A stretch of 64,000 nt of DNA, from the NCBI RefSeq assembly GCF_004000275.1, contig NZ_RCIP01000001.1:302749-366748 (forward strand), in the 5' to 3' direction. Shown here in pieces: positions 35,763-44,373 of the stretch (positions are counted from its first letter, which is position 1; each line of letters begins with the position of its first letter). A model generated the notes under the pieces. The model was given only the letters and a program-made list of their open reading frames with translations, did no database searches and had not been told where the DNA came from. The translations under genes and the position numbers were made by a program. This DNA comes from Saccharospirillum alexandrii. GTDB lineage: Bacteria; Pseudomonadota; Gammaproteobacteria; Pseudomonadales; Natronospirillaceae.

Positions 35763-36557
35763 ATGGCAAAGGCAAGCCGCTATGTGGCGCATGAGCCCGA
35801 TGCTCAGGGGCATGTGGCCTGGCAAACAGCTGAGCACGATATATGGCAACGGCTGGTCCGTCGTCAGAACAAGGCCATTCCCGGCAAGGCTTGCCAGGAG
35901 TATCTGGAGGGCCTGGAGCACCTGAACCTGCCCGAAGACCGGATACCGCAACTGGCCGACATTGATGCGGTGCTGACCAAAGCCACCGGCTGGAAGACAG
36001 CCCCGGTACCGGCACTGATCGATTTCTCCGAGTTTTTCCGGTTACTGGCTAGCCGCCAGTTTCCGGTGGCGACTTTTATTCGCTCCGAGCGGGAGCTCGA
36101 TTACCTGCAGGAACCGGACATTTTTCACGAGATATTCGGCCACTGCCCGATGCTGACGCATCAGGCCTTTGCCGACTTTACCCAGCTGTACGGCGAGCTG
36201 GGCCTGAACGCCTCGAAAGAAGACCGCGTCTTCCTGGCCAGAATGTACTGGTTTACCGTCGAGTTCGGGTTGTTGCAGTCGGGTGATAGTCGGGCCATAT
36301 ACGGTGGCGGTATTCTGTCATCCCCGGGTGAAACCGATTATGCCTTTAACAGTGAGGTGCCCGAGCGGTTGCCGTTTGACCTGGTCTCGGTACTGCGTAC
36401 TCCCTATCGCATCGACATCATGCAGCCGGTTTACTACTGTCTGGAGTCGGTAGATCAGCTCTACGACATTGCCCGCATGGATATTATGGGGGCCGTTCAG
36501 GAGGCAAAGCGACTGGGCTTGTTTGCCCCGCGGTTTGAGCAAAAGCAGGCGGTGTGA
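35763..36557 (+). CDS. phhA: Phenylalanine 4-monooxygenase PhhA
   Basis: A 264-residue pterin-dependent hydroxylase converting phenylalanine to tyrosine. The non-heme iron block FHEIFGHCPML gives the two His ligands, and ARMYWFTVEFGL supplies the Glu region. AAGGGTG lies 6 nt before ATG 35763; an upstream GTG in frame was not used. phhB follows, then tyrR/phhR and hppD. The FolE/FolX pair at the start of the window could supply the tetrahydromonapterin cofactor (inference). Confidence 0.96.
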   Translation: MAKASRYVAHEPDAQGHVAWQTAEHDIWQRLVRRQNKAIPGKACQEYLEGLEHLNLPEDRIPQLADIDAVLTKATGWKTAPVPALIDFSEFFRLLASRQFPVATFIRSERELDYLQEPDIFHEIFGHCPMLTHQAFADFTQLYGELGLNASKEDRVFLARMYWFTVEFGLLQSGDSRAIYGGGILSSPGETDYAFNSEVPERLPFDLVSVLRTPYRIDIMQPVYYCLESVDQLYDIARMDIMGAVQEAKRLGLFAPRFEQKQAV

Positions 36558-36580
36558 ATCAAATGCGATTTGTGGCTTAG

Positions 36581-36668
36581 TCTCAAGTTTCGGAGTTTGC
36601 ACACTGCGAGCTGCGAGCTGCGAGCTGCGGACGATAACCTCCCGGGTAACCCAAACTCCGAACTTGGG
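36581..36668. repeat. Palindromic element, copy F (outer arms with a 7-bp tandem repeat)
   Basis: Outer arms TCTCAAGTTTCGGAGTTTG (36581-36599) and CAAACTCCGAACTTGGG (36652-36668) enclose no inner element. The interior instead has GCGAGCT repeated in tandem three times (about 36606-36626) and a short CCGGGTAACCC stretch. It lies between phhA and phhB, which are probably co-transcribed. Confidence 0.82.
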
Positions 36669-36693
36669 GTAGATAATCGAATGAGGAGACAGC

Positions 36694-37026
36694 ATGACTC
36701 TCGCAACAGAACACTGTGAGGCCTGCCAGGCCGGAGCGCCCCAGGTTTCAGACGACGAACTGGCGGAATTGATTAAAGACATTCCTGACTGGCAGCCGAT
36801 CACCCGTGACGGCATGTTGCAGTTACAACGCAGTTTCAAGTTTAAAACCTTCCGCGCCGCTCTGGATTTTACCAATCAGGTTGGGGAGTTGGCTGAATCC
36901 GAAGGCCATCACCCGGAAATTGTTACTGAGTGGGGTAAAACCACGGTGACCTGGTGGACCCACAAAATCAAAGGCCTGCACCGCAATGACTTTATCTGTG
37001 CGGCCAAAACCGATGCTCTGGTATAA
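36694..37026 (+). CDS. phhB: Pterin-4a-carbinolamine dehydratase PhhB
   Basis: A 110-residue enzyme that dehydrates the 4a-hydroxypterin made by PhhA so the cofactor can be recycled. The active-site blocks are [18 protein letters not shown] and [21 protein letters not shown] precedes ATG 36694. The order phhA-phhB is as in pseudomonads, but here a palindromic element lies between the two genes. Confidence 0.96.
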   Translation: MTLATEHCEACQAGAPQVSDDELAELIKDIPDWQPITRDGMLQLQRSFKFKTFRAALDFTNQVGELAESEGHHPEIVTEWGKTTVTWWTHKIKGLHRNDFICAAKTDALV

Positions 37027-37085
37027 GGAGCAGCAACAACCACGACAGGGTGCCGTGAGCGCCCCTGTTTGAGAGTTAATAACGC

Positions 37086-37103
37086 TGTAAAGAACAGTTG
37101 ACA
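37086..37103 (+). promoter_or_regulatory. TyrR/PhhR box-like site upstream of tyrR
   Basis: TGTAAA-GAACAG-TTGACA differs from the E. coli TyrR box consensus TGTAAA-N6-TTTACA at one position. It ends 71 bp before the tyrR/phhR start codon and after phhB, fitting autoregulation. The TTGACA half could also be a -35 element, which would place the site over a promoter. Confidence 0.5.
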
Positions 37104-37174
37104 ATAGATCGCTTCTGCGGCAGCTTAGGCCTCCGGCAAGATCACCGTACAGACGGTAGATAACGGAGAGCAGC

Positions 37175-38734
37175 ATGCGGCTGAAAATTGAATGCGAAGA
37201 ACGTCTTGGTATCTGTGCCGAGGTGCTGGATATTCTGGTGAATCACCAGATCGATTTGCGCGGTATCGAGATTGACCCCACCGGCGAGATCTACCTGAAT
37301 TTCCCTACCGTTGAATTCGACGAATTTCAGCACCTAATGCCTGAGATTCGGCTGATTCCTGGCATTCACGACGTCTCGATGATCCCCTATATGCCCACCG
37401 AGCGGGAGCAGCAGGAACTGCGAACTCTGTTGAAAACCTTGCCAGAGCCAGTGATTTCAATCGACAGCAAGGGCTATGTGGTGATCGCCAACGAAGCAGC
37501 GCTGGATATCCTGCAACTGCCTGATGCCGACGTAGTCAACAAACTGCTCAAGAACTGGGTAAAGGGTTTTAATTTCACTAAATGGCTGGGCGGCAAAAAA
37601 CCCGCAACTGAATCGACCCACATGCAGTTAAAAGGCCGAACGTTTCTGGCCGACATTTACCCAATTTGGCTGCCGGGTGAAGGCCCCGAAAGTGGTGAAA
37701 CGCTGTTTGCAGGCGGTGTGATTACCTTTAAATCCCCAGAGCGTCTGGGCCGGCAGATGACCGCTTATCACCAGCAAACCGGTGAGTTCGAAATGCTGAT
37801 TGCCGAAAGCCAGTCGATGAAGCGCGTGATCCGCCAGGCCAAGCGGATGTCAGGGCTCGATGCACCGTTGCTGATTACTGGCGAGACGGGCACGGGTAAG
37901 GAATTACTGGCCAAGTCCTGTCATCAGCACAGCCTGCGCAAAGACAAACCTTTTCTGGTACTCAACTGCGCGGCCCTGCCGGATAACGTGGCGGAGAGCG
38001 AGTTGTTTGGTTATGCAGCAGGCGCGTTTGAGGGCGCTACCCAGGCCAAAAAGGGCATTCTGGAGCTGTCGGAAGGCGGTACCGTGTTCCTGGATGAAAT
38101 TGGCGATATGTCGAAGGTGCTGCAAAGCAAGTTTCTGCGTCTGTTGCAGGATGGCACCTACCGGCGGGTCGGCGACGAAAAAGAGTACCGGGCCGATGTG
38201 CGCATCATCTGTTCTACCCAGAAAGACCTGTTGAACATGGGTCATAAAGGTGAATTCCGCGAAGACCTTTATTATCGGCTGAATGTACTGACGCTGCACA
38301 TTCCGCCGCTGCGGGATCGCAAGTCTGATGTGTTGCCCATGGCCGAGCGATTTATTGCCCGGTTTGCCGAACCCCAGCGGCGACGCATCAAGTTATCGAG
38401 AGCCTGCCAGAACGCACTGCAACAATACCCATGGCCCGGTAATGTCCGCCAGATGGAAAACGCCCTGCTGCGAGCGGTTTCCCTGGCCGAAGGCGACATC
38501 CTCGAGCCGGAGCATTTGCAATTGCCGAGTTTTACCAGCGGCTGGGGCTATGCCGAGGAGAATTTTGACGGCTCCCTTGACGAAGCCATGAAACGCTTCG
38601 AATCCGACCTGTTGCGGCGGCTCTATCCGGCCTACCCAAGCAGCCGACAACTGGGCAAAAAGCTTGGTGTCTCACACACTGCCATTGCCAACAAGCTGCG
38701 GGAATACGGCATCGGCAAACACGCCAAGCGATAG
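37175..38734 (+). CDS. tyrR: TyrR/PhhR-type transcriptional regulator
   Basis: A 519-residue regulator with an N-terminal ACT domain (about 1-75), a PAS domain (about 78-190), an AAA+ domain (about 205-430; Walker A GETGTGKE at 236-243) and a C-terminal Fis-type helix-turn-helix (RQLGKKLGVSHTAIANKLREYGI). The sigma54-contacting GAFTGA loop is GAFEGA (283-288), so like TyrR/PhhR it probably works with sigma70 rather than activating sigma54. ACT and AAA+ bind aromatic amino acids and ATP. Its position between phhB and hppD argues that it controls phenylalanine/tyrosine use. Confidence 0.92.
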   Translation: MRLKIECEERLGICAEVLDILVNHQIDLRGIEIDPTGEIYLNFPTVEFDEFQHLMPEIRLIPGIHDVSMIPYMPTEREQQELRTLLKTLPEPVISIDSKGYVVIANEAALDILQLPDADVVNKLLKNWVKGFNFTKWLGGKKPATESTHMQLKGRTFLADIYPIWLPGEGPESGETLFAGGVITFKSPERLGRQMTAYHQQTGEFEMLIAESQSMKRVIRQAKRMSGLDAPLLITGETGTGKELLAKSCHQHSLRKDKPFLVLNCAALPDNVAESELFGYAAGAFEGATQAKKGILELSEGGTVFLDEIGDMSKVLQSKFLRLLQDGTYRRVGDEKEYRADVRIICSTQKDLLNMGHKGEFREDLYYRLNVLTLHIPPLRDRKSDVLPMAERFIARFAEPQRRRIKLSRACQNALQQYPWPGNVRQMENALLRAVSLAEGDILEPEHLQLPSFTSGWGYAEENFDGSLDEAMKRFESDLLRRLYPAYPSSRQLGKKLGVSHTAIANKLREYGIGKHAKR

Positions 38735-38744
38735 GCTGTGTATT

Positions 38745-39021
38745 GAAACTTAAGTTCCGGAGTTCAAATGGGCTACAGCGCCTTGAGCCCGCGACGAATA
38801 GCAGGGATGCCCCTGCGGGGGCGCCGTGAATACCTCGAAGCGTCGGACCGCCCTGTAGGCTTAGCTTCGGGATATGAATCCCATCCGTGGGATTCACCCT
38901 AGGGGCTCGCGACGCTCGTGCTAAAACGCTCCTGGCGTTTTAGTCCATGCCTCAGATACCCCCGCAAAAGCATCCCTGCAGTCCGTCGCTAATCTAAAGT
39001 GAACTCCGAAACTTAAGTTTA
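38745..39021. repeat. Palindromic element, copy G (divergent inner element with 77-bp module)
   Basis: Outer arms GAAACTTAAGTTCCGGAG (from 38745) and CTCCGAAACTTAAGTTT (to about 39021) share the TTAAG variant. Inner arms are unrelated to other copies: GCGACGAATAGCAGGGATGC (38791-38810) and its partner (38970-38989). The 77-bp module (38870-38946) is present in copy D orientation. So the module occurs in a different host palindrome here. Confidence 0.88.
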
Positions 39022-39330
39022 AAACTACCGGCTGCCTGTCGGTTTGCACTCTGTATTAGAAAGCGTCCATTCAGAGAGGGTGGTAGAGGCAGTATGGTTC
39101 TGTAACCTATTGATATAAATAGACTTATTGGCCTCTGTAAAAAACGTCCGCCAGACTTTACGGAATTGGCTGACACCGCACTTCAACTAACCTGATGGCA
39201 CTCTCTGGCGTTCTGCCCCGGGTAGGTTCACAGTTTCTCCAGCCTAAAACAGCGCGCGCTTTCTTCGTTTCCGACAGTTGAACAGCGCTGACAATAACAA
39301 CAGATTTTGTCTTAACTGGAGATACGCACC
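39022..39330. promoter_or_regulatory. hppD upstream region with TyrR half-sites
   Basis: After repeat copy G, about 310 bp precede hppD. It contains TGTAAA (39136-39141) and TTTACG (39157-39162), the two halves of a TyrR-like box but 21 bp apart start to start, too wide for the consensus yet two helical turns. GATATAAAT (about 39112) is a possible -10 region. No gene seen here. Confidence 0.25.
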
Positions 39331-40419
39331 ATGACCGATATGCAGGTACAAGGCACCGCCAACCCGCTGGCCACAGACGGTTTCGAATTTGTCGAATACA
39401 CCGCACCCGATGCCCAGGGCATTCAGAATCTGAAAGACCTGTTTCTTGGTCTTGGTTTTGCCGAAGTGGCCAAGCACAAGAACAAGAACGTCTGGCTTTA
39501 TCGCCAGGGCGATATTAATTTCGTCGTGAATGCAGAACCCAATTCGCACGCCGAAAACTTTGCACACCAGCACGGCGCCAGTGTGAATGGCATGGCCTGG
39601 CGGGTTAAAAATGCTGCTAAGGCTATGGACCAGGCCGTTGCGGCCGGTGCCAAACCCTTTACTGGAAAAATAGGCCCGATGGAACTGAACATTCCGGGTG
39701 TATTTGGTATTGGCGAAAGCACGCTTTATTTTGTCGACCGTTATGACGGCTCGTCGATTTACGACATCGATTTCGAATTTTATCCGGGCTGGGAAGAAAA
39801 AGTGGCCGAGAACAGCGTTGGTCTGGAATTTGTCGATCACCTTACGCACAACGTTCAGCGCGGCAACATGGGCGTTTGGGCCAGCTTTTATGAACGCATC
39901 GGTAATTTCCGTGAGATTCGCTACTTCGATATCGAAGGTAAATTGACCGGGCTGGTATCCAAAGCCATGACGTCTCCCTGTGGCAAGATTCGTATTCCTA
40001 TCAACGAATCGAGCGACGACAAATCCCAGATCGAAGAGTACCTGCGCGAATACAAAGGCGAAGGCATTCAACACATTGCACTGGCGACGTCAGATATTTA
40101 TGAGACCGTGCGAACTATGCGCGAACGCGGCATGAAATTCATGTCAACGCCGGATACCTATTACGACAAGATTGATGAGCGCGTAAAAGGCCACAAGGAA
40201 CCTGTCGACCAGCTGCGTGATTTGCGCATCCTCATCGATGGTGCACCGGAAGATTCCGGTATTCTATTGCAGATTTTTACCAACACCGTTATCGGCCCGG
40301 TGTTTTTTGAAATCATTCAGCGCAAAGGCAATGAAGGCTTTGGCGAAGGGAATTTCAAGGCCTTGTTTGAATCAATCGAGGAAGATCAGATTCGCCGTGG
40401 TGTGATCAAGGGCGACTGA
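39331..40419 (+). CDS. hppD: 4-Hydroxyphenylpyruvate dioxygenase HppD
   Basis: A 362-residue Fe(II) dioxygenase that turns 4-hydroxyphenylpyruvate into homogentisate. The C-terminal domain carries the iron ligands in FVDHLTHNV, GIQHIALATSDI and the late Glu in FFEIIQRKGNEGFGEGNF, all diagnostic. It has the duplicated VOC-type fold. It follows the PhhA/PhhB/TyrR genes, extending phenylalanine and tyrosine breakdown; homogentisate dioxygenase is not in this window. Confidence 0.97.
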   Translation: MTDMQVQGTANPLATDGFEFVEYTAPDAQGIQNLKDLFLGLGFAEVAKHKNKNVWLYRQGDINFVVNAEPNSHAENFAHQHGASVNGMAWRVKNAAKAMDQAVAAGAKPFTGKIGPMELNIPGVFGIGESTLYFVDRYDGSSIYDIDFEFYPGWEEKVAENSVGLEFVDHLTHNVQRGNMGVWASFYERIGNFREIRYFDIEGKLTGLVSKAMTSPCGKIRIPINESSDDKSQIEEYLREYKGEGIQHIALATSDIYETVRTMRERGMKFMSTPDTYYDKIDERVKGHKEPVDQLRDLRILIDGAPEDSGILLQIFTNTVIGPVFFEIIQRKGNEGFGEGNFKALFESIEEDQIRRGVIKGD

Positions 40420-40431
40420 TCAAAAGAATGA

Positions 40432-40451
40432 CGGGCCAGAGTTCTGGCCCG
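40432..40451 (+). terminator. Stem-loop after hppD
   Basis: CGGGCCAGA/TCTGGCCCG is a nearly perfect 9-bp stem 12 bp past the hppD stop. The T tract after it is weak (ATTTGCATTTT), so termination is likely but not textbook. It separates hppD from the convergent trmJ. Confidence 0.6.
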
Positions 40452-40497
40452 ATTTGCATTTTATAAGAAAGCTGAACACACAGCCAGATTCGTGTGC

Positions 40498-41217
40498 TCA
40501 GCTTTTATCCGCTGCTTCCTGAGCTTTGCTCAGCACCCCGCGCAACAATCGCAATTCTTTAGCCGTAGGGCGTGCCCGACGATACAGAGCCTTCAGGTGG
40601 TCTAAAGCCTGACCGGGCGCTTTGGTGTTGGTAAAACCAATCTCATCCAGCGTTTGTGCCAGGTGATCATAAAACCGGTTCAGATCCTCGTTTAACGGAT
40701 AGTCTTCTTCGACTTGCAGCAGCTGGTTTTGCCGCTGACTTGCCTTAAACACTTCGTAACACACCAACTGTACCGCCTGGCTGAGATTGAGCACCGGGTA
40801 GTCCGGGTTGGCATCTATGTTCAACTGGGCATGACACTGTTGAATATCATCGTTATGCAGACCCATGCGTTCACGACCAAACACAATGGCGACCGGCGCT
40901 TGCTGCTGCAACGTAACGGCTTCTTCGGCGCATTGCTCGGCCGTGTAAGCGGGCAACCGTATGCTGCGATCACGAGCGCTGGTACCAACCACCAATACGC
41001 AATCACTGATCGCTTCTGCCAGCGAGGACACGACACGCGCGTTGTCCAGAACATCCGTTGCCTGACCGGCGCGACTGTAGGCTTCATCACTCGGAAAATC
41101 GACCGGGTTCACCAGCACCAGGTCGGACAAGCCCATATTCTTCATGGCTCGCGCCACCGCGCCAATGTTACCGGGATGCCAGGTCTGGATCAGGATAATG
41201 CGAATGTTTAAGGCCAT
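40498..41217 (-). CDS. trmJ: tRNA (cytidine/uridine-32-2'-O) methyltransferase TrmJ
   Basis: A 239-residue SPOUT-class methyltransferase. The N-terminus IRIILIQTWHPGNIGAVARAMKNMGL and the knot segments IVFGRERMGLHNDD and YPVLNLSQAVQLVCYE define TrmJ. It methylates the ribose of residue 32 in several tRNAs. The C-terminal extension (about 165-239) is helical, as in the family. Converges on hppD. Confidence 0.94.
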   Translation of the reverse strand: MALNIRIILIQTWHPGNIGAVARAMKNMGLSDLVLVNPVDFPSDEAYSRAGQATDVLDNARVVSSLAEAISDCVLVVGTSARDRSIRLPAYTAEQCAEEAVTLQQQAPVAIVFGRERMGLHNDDIQQCHAQLNIDANPDYPVLNLSQAVQLVCYEVFKASQRQNQLLQVEEDYPLNEDLNRFYDHLAQTLDEIGFTNTKAPGQALDHLKALYRRARPTAKELRLLRGVLSKAQEAADKS

Positions 41218-41293
41218 GACGGGTAAGCGCCCCCTGGAAATAAAAGAGGCGCAGTTTACCTGAAAAGGGTGGGGAGGGTCAGGCTCTCAACGC

Positions 41294-41710
41294 CTAAAAT
41301 GCCTGGGACTGATAAGGCGTAAGCTGCACGCCCGCAATGCGCCACTGGTCTTCACTGTTCAGGCGCATGGCGTAGTAGGCCATGTATTCGTCGCCTTCAC
41401 GGTCGCGCAACCAGATCGGCTGTATCCAGGCGTCGCCCCCATCCCGCGCCTCTTCGAAGCGCATGACGGTGAAGTCGATCAGTGGGCGATAGCCTTGCTG
41501 GACCATACGATAGAAGCGATCGGGTGAGCCAAACTGGCGCTTGATGCCGGCATCGGCAAAGCCGTAGGCCGTATCAGCGTCACCATTTTGCAACGCGCCC
41601 AGTTGCTGGGTAATCAGGGGTTGAAACTGCTCCGGCGGGGTGGTGTCTTCGGCCAGGGCGGCGGTGGCCAGACCCAGGCTCATGATTGCGATTCCAAGCC
41701 AGCGTTTCAT
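41294..41710 (-). CDS. Exported DUF4864-like protein
   Basis: A 138-residue protein with a Sec signal (MKRWLGIAIMSLGLATAALA, cleavage probably after ALA). The mature part resembles the DUF4864/SnoaL-like fold (PLITQQLGALQNGDADTAYGFAD ... DQWRIAGVQL). Function unknown; probably a small periplasmic protein. No partner is evident. Confidence 0.8.
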   Translation of the reverse strand: MKRWLGIAIMSLGLATAALAEDTTPPEQFQPLITQQLGALQNGDADTAYGFADAGIKRQFGSPDRFYRMVQQGYRPLIDFTVMRFEEARDGGDAWIQPIWLRDREGDEYMAYYAMRLNSEDQWRIAGVQLTPYQSQAF

Positions 41711-41827
41711 GACACACTTCCCCTCTGATCAGTATTTGTACAACTGGATACGCAGTGAAAGGATAGCTGGTTTTAAATCACGAGCACTTTATTTCTAACA
41801 GTTCTGGTGTAACCACTGGGCTAGTAT

Positions 41828-42017
41828 CGGCTGCCGGGTAAGCTTGTACGGGGTAGTCCGCAGCAGGGACTAAAACGCCGGGAGCGTTTTAGCACGAGCG
41901 CAGCGAGCCCGGAGGGTGAGTCCCATGGAAGGGATTCATATCCTGCGGTCTAGGCTCCATGGAAGGATTGAGTGGGCGGCATTCCGCCCGACCCCGTACA
42001 AGCTTACCCGGTGGCTG
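41828..42017. repeat. Palindromic element, copy H (inner long type)
   Basis: Inner arms (41828-41854 and 41991-42017) share GGGTAAGCTTGTACGGGG exactly. The 77-bp module (41867-41943) sits in the loop hairpin, between GTCCGCAGCA and CTGCGGTCTAG, in the orientation opposite to copies D, G and J. No outer CTCAAGTTTC arms are present. It lies 16 bp past the stop of the CorB-like gene (the element is in the gap between it and the DUF4864 gene). Confidence 0.9.
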
Positions 42018-42032
42018 ATACGGATTTCTGTC

Positions 42033-43310
42033 TCACTTGCGCTTGGCAGGCAACTCTCGGGTTCTGGCGGCGATGACCGCGTTGTCCCGGATCTGTAGGA
42101 TTTCGATCAGATAGCGGTCGATTTTGATGCTCAGGTTGGCATCGGGGATGTCTTCGATGTGTTCCAGAATCAGGCCATTTAGGGTTTTGGGGCCATCGAT
42201 GGGAAGTTCCCAGCCCAGTGCGCGGTTGATTTCCCGGATGTTGGCAGTACCGTCAATTACATAAGAGCCATCCCGCTGGGGGTGAATCTCCTTGCTGCTG
42301 TTGGCGAAATCGGTCGTGAATTCACCGACGATCTCTTCCAGCAAGTCTTCCAGCGTTACCAGACCCTGAATATCGCCATATTCATCGACGACCAGGCCCA
42401 TGCGCAGCTGTTGTGCCTGGAAATTCAGCAACTGAGTGTGCAGCGGCGTGTTTTCCGGCACGAAATAGGGGTCTTTGGCAGCCTTGGTCAGCATGACCTT
42501 ACTCGGCTCATCGGCGTATAGGAATTCGGCAGCGTCGCGAATGTGCATAATGCCGATGACTTTGTCCAAATCGCCCTTGTAGAGCGGGAAACGCGTGTAT
42601 TCGGTGCGACGGATCTGATCGGCAATGGTGTCGATGTCGTTTTCCATATCGATGCCCGACACCTCGTTACGGGGCACCATGATGTCGTTCACGCTGACGT
42701 TTTCCAGCTCCAGAATGCCGAGCAACATGTTTTGGCGCTGCGCTGGCAGGCTATCGCCAGACTCGTTCACAATGGTTTTCAATTCTTCTGCCGACAACGC
42801 TTCCTGGCCTGCATGCGAGTGACCTACGCGCATCAGCCAGAATATGGCCTTCACAATCAGATTAACCAGCCAAATGGCAGGCTTCAGAAAGACAAGAAGC
42901 GGACGCAATACATAGGAGGCAGGAAAAGCGATTTTCTCAGGGTAGCGCTGAGCCAGGGTTTTCGGGGTGACTTCGGAAAAGATCAGTACAACCAGCGTTA
43001 GCGTGACCGTAGATACGCCCAACGCCAGGTCCGGGTGTTCGGGCATCAGTCGAATTGCAATGAGAGTCGCCAGCGAGGCTGCCGCGATATTGACCAGATT
43101 ATTGCCGATCAGAATGGCACTGATCAGCCGGTCGGGGGTATCGAGCAGTCGACGGGCCTGAGTGGCGCCGCGATGGCCTTCATTGGCAAGGTGTTTGAGG
43201 CGATAACGGTTCAGAGACAGCATACTGGTCTCTGAACTGGAAAAAAATGCAGAGAATAGCAGCAGCAGGCCCAGCATAAGAAACAGCAGGCCTATGGGTA
43301 GATCGTTCAA
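42033..43310 (-). CDS. CorB/YfjD-like transporter-associated CBS membrane protein
   Basis: A 425-residue protein of the HlyC/CorC (UPF0053) family: an N-terminal DUF21 membrane domain with three or four helices (about 5-140), a CBS pair (about 200-330; MVPRNEVSGID, PSKVMLTKAAKD, MGLVVDEYGDIQGLVTLEDLLEEIVGEF) and a C-terminal CorC_HlyC domain. CorB-type proteins are linked to magnesium efflux. Located next to ypjD, as is often seen in gammaproteobacteria upstream of ffh. Confidence 0.93.
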   Translation of the reverse strand: MNDLPIGLLFLMLGLLLLFSAFFSSSETSMLSLNRYRLKHLANEGHRGATQARRLLDTPDRLISAILIGNNLVNIAAASLATLIAIRLMPEHPDLALGVSTVTLTLVVLIFSEVTPKTLAQRYPEKIAFPASYVLRPLLVFLKPAIWLVNLIVKAIFWLMRVGHSHAGQEALSAEELKTIVNESGDSLPAQRQNMLLGILELENVSVNDIMVPRNEVSGIDMENDIDTIADQIRRTEYTRFPLYKGDLDKVIGIMHIRDAAEFLYADEPSKVMLTKAAKDPYFVPENTPLHTQLLNFQAQQLRMGLVVDEYGDIQGLVTLEDLLEEIVGEFTTDFANSSKEIHPQRDGSYVIDGTANIREINRALGWELPIDGPKTLNGLILEHIEDIPDANLSIKIDRYLIEILQIRDNAVIAARTRELPAKRK

Positions 43311-43403
43311 GGTGGGGAACCTAAATTACCGAATAAGTGTGCTTTTTAGCGGTGCGAGGGGTTCAGTGTCAAGGAATAACCGGAATTGGCGCACATTTTA
43401 ACC

Positions 43404-44198
43404 CTACCCATAGCGGTGCAGCAGGTATTCCAGCACGAATTTGGAGCCGAAAAAGGCCAGCATCAGAAAAATGAAACCAAACACCGTAAGCTTGCTGGCC
43501 AGCGCACCACGCCAGCCGAGGTAAAAATGACCAAACAGCAGCACGGCAAAAAACAGCCAGGCGACAAAGGTGAGCACGGTTTTGTGCACCAGATCCTGGG
43601 TCAGCAGATTATCAACAAAGAGCCCGCCAGAGATCATCGCTGCGGTTAGCAGGATAAAGCCGATCATCAGCCATTCGAACAGCAAGCGCTCCATGGTCTG
43701 TAAGGGCGGCAGAAACCGGTTCAGCCGGCCACTCAGGTGATGCTCGTGTAACTGGCGGTTTTGAATGCCCAGCAGGAGGGCGATCAGGGTGGCAATGGTG
43801 ATGACGCTGTAAGCCAGCATGGACAGAAAGACATGCAATACCACGCCCGGTTGATAAAGCCTGGGCGCAAATTCCTGCGGCGTTACTGCAACAACGATCA
43901 TGATCAGGGCGGCGGCCGGCAATACAAAGGCAAAGAAGCTGTGCAACGGCTTGGACCAGCCACTGATCAGCAGAACCGTCACAATGAAAAATGTAATGAC
44001 CGAGGCCGCGTTGGTCAGGCTGATTTGCAGCGCTCCGAGCACAATGACTTCGGACGCCAGCGTCGACAGATGAGCAAGAACCGCCACAACGGCAGGCCAG
44101 AATACCCAGGCCCGGGGTGGCAGCTCCACCCGATAAAGGCCACGCAGGGCGATGGCGCCACTGAAGATGTATCCCAAGACGGCAAGCCAGATCAGCAT
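43404..44198 (-). CDS. ypjD: Cytochrome c assembly family membrane protein YpjD
   Basis: A 264-residue integral membrane protein with about eight hydrophobic helices, of the CcmC/CcsA-like superfamily. Conserved His residues occur in LHVFLSMLAY, LVHKTVLT and LFGHFYLGWRG. It lies divergently beside ffh, the standard gammaproteobacterial arrangement for ypjD-ffh. AAGGA precedes ATG 44198. Exact role is not known; a haem-handling function is inferred from the fold. Confidence 0.93.
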   Translation of the reverse strand: MLIWLAVLGYIFSGAIALRGLYRVELPPRAWVFWPAVVAVLAHLSTLASEVIVLGALQISLTNAASVITFFIVTVLLISGWSKPLHSFFAFVLPAAALIMIVVAVTPQEFAPRLYQPGVVLHVFLSMLAYSVITIATLIALLLGIQNRQLHEHHLSGRLNRFLPPLQTMERLLFEWLMIGFILLTAAMISGGLFVDNLLTQDLVHKTVLTFVAWLFFAVLLFGHFYLGWRGALASKLTVFGFIFLMLAFFGSKFVLEYLLHRYG

Positions 44199-44373
44199 TC
44201 GGGTTCCTTGAATCGGGTAGTTTGGGGTTCGACCGGGGTCGGGTGGCTGAGTGTCGCATAAATGATAGCGATTCCCAACCGGACTGCACGCTCAGGGTGG
44301 TCGAAAAGCCATCATAGAGACGAGCGCGCCGCACTGTTATACTGCCCCGATTCTCACTTGCACGGAAGTCATG

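Noticed and set aside
39160-39180. Sigma54 promoter upstream of hppD
   Set aside because: A TTGGC...CGCA pattern is present, but the GG to GC spacing is 10 rather than 12 bp.
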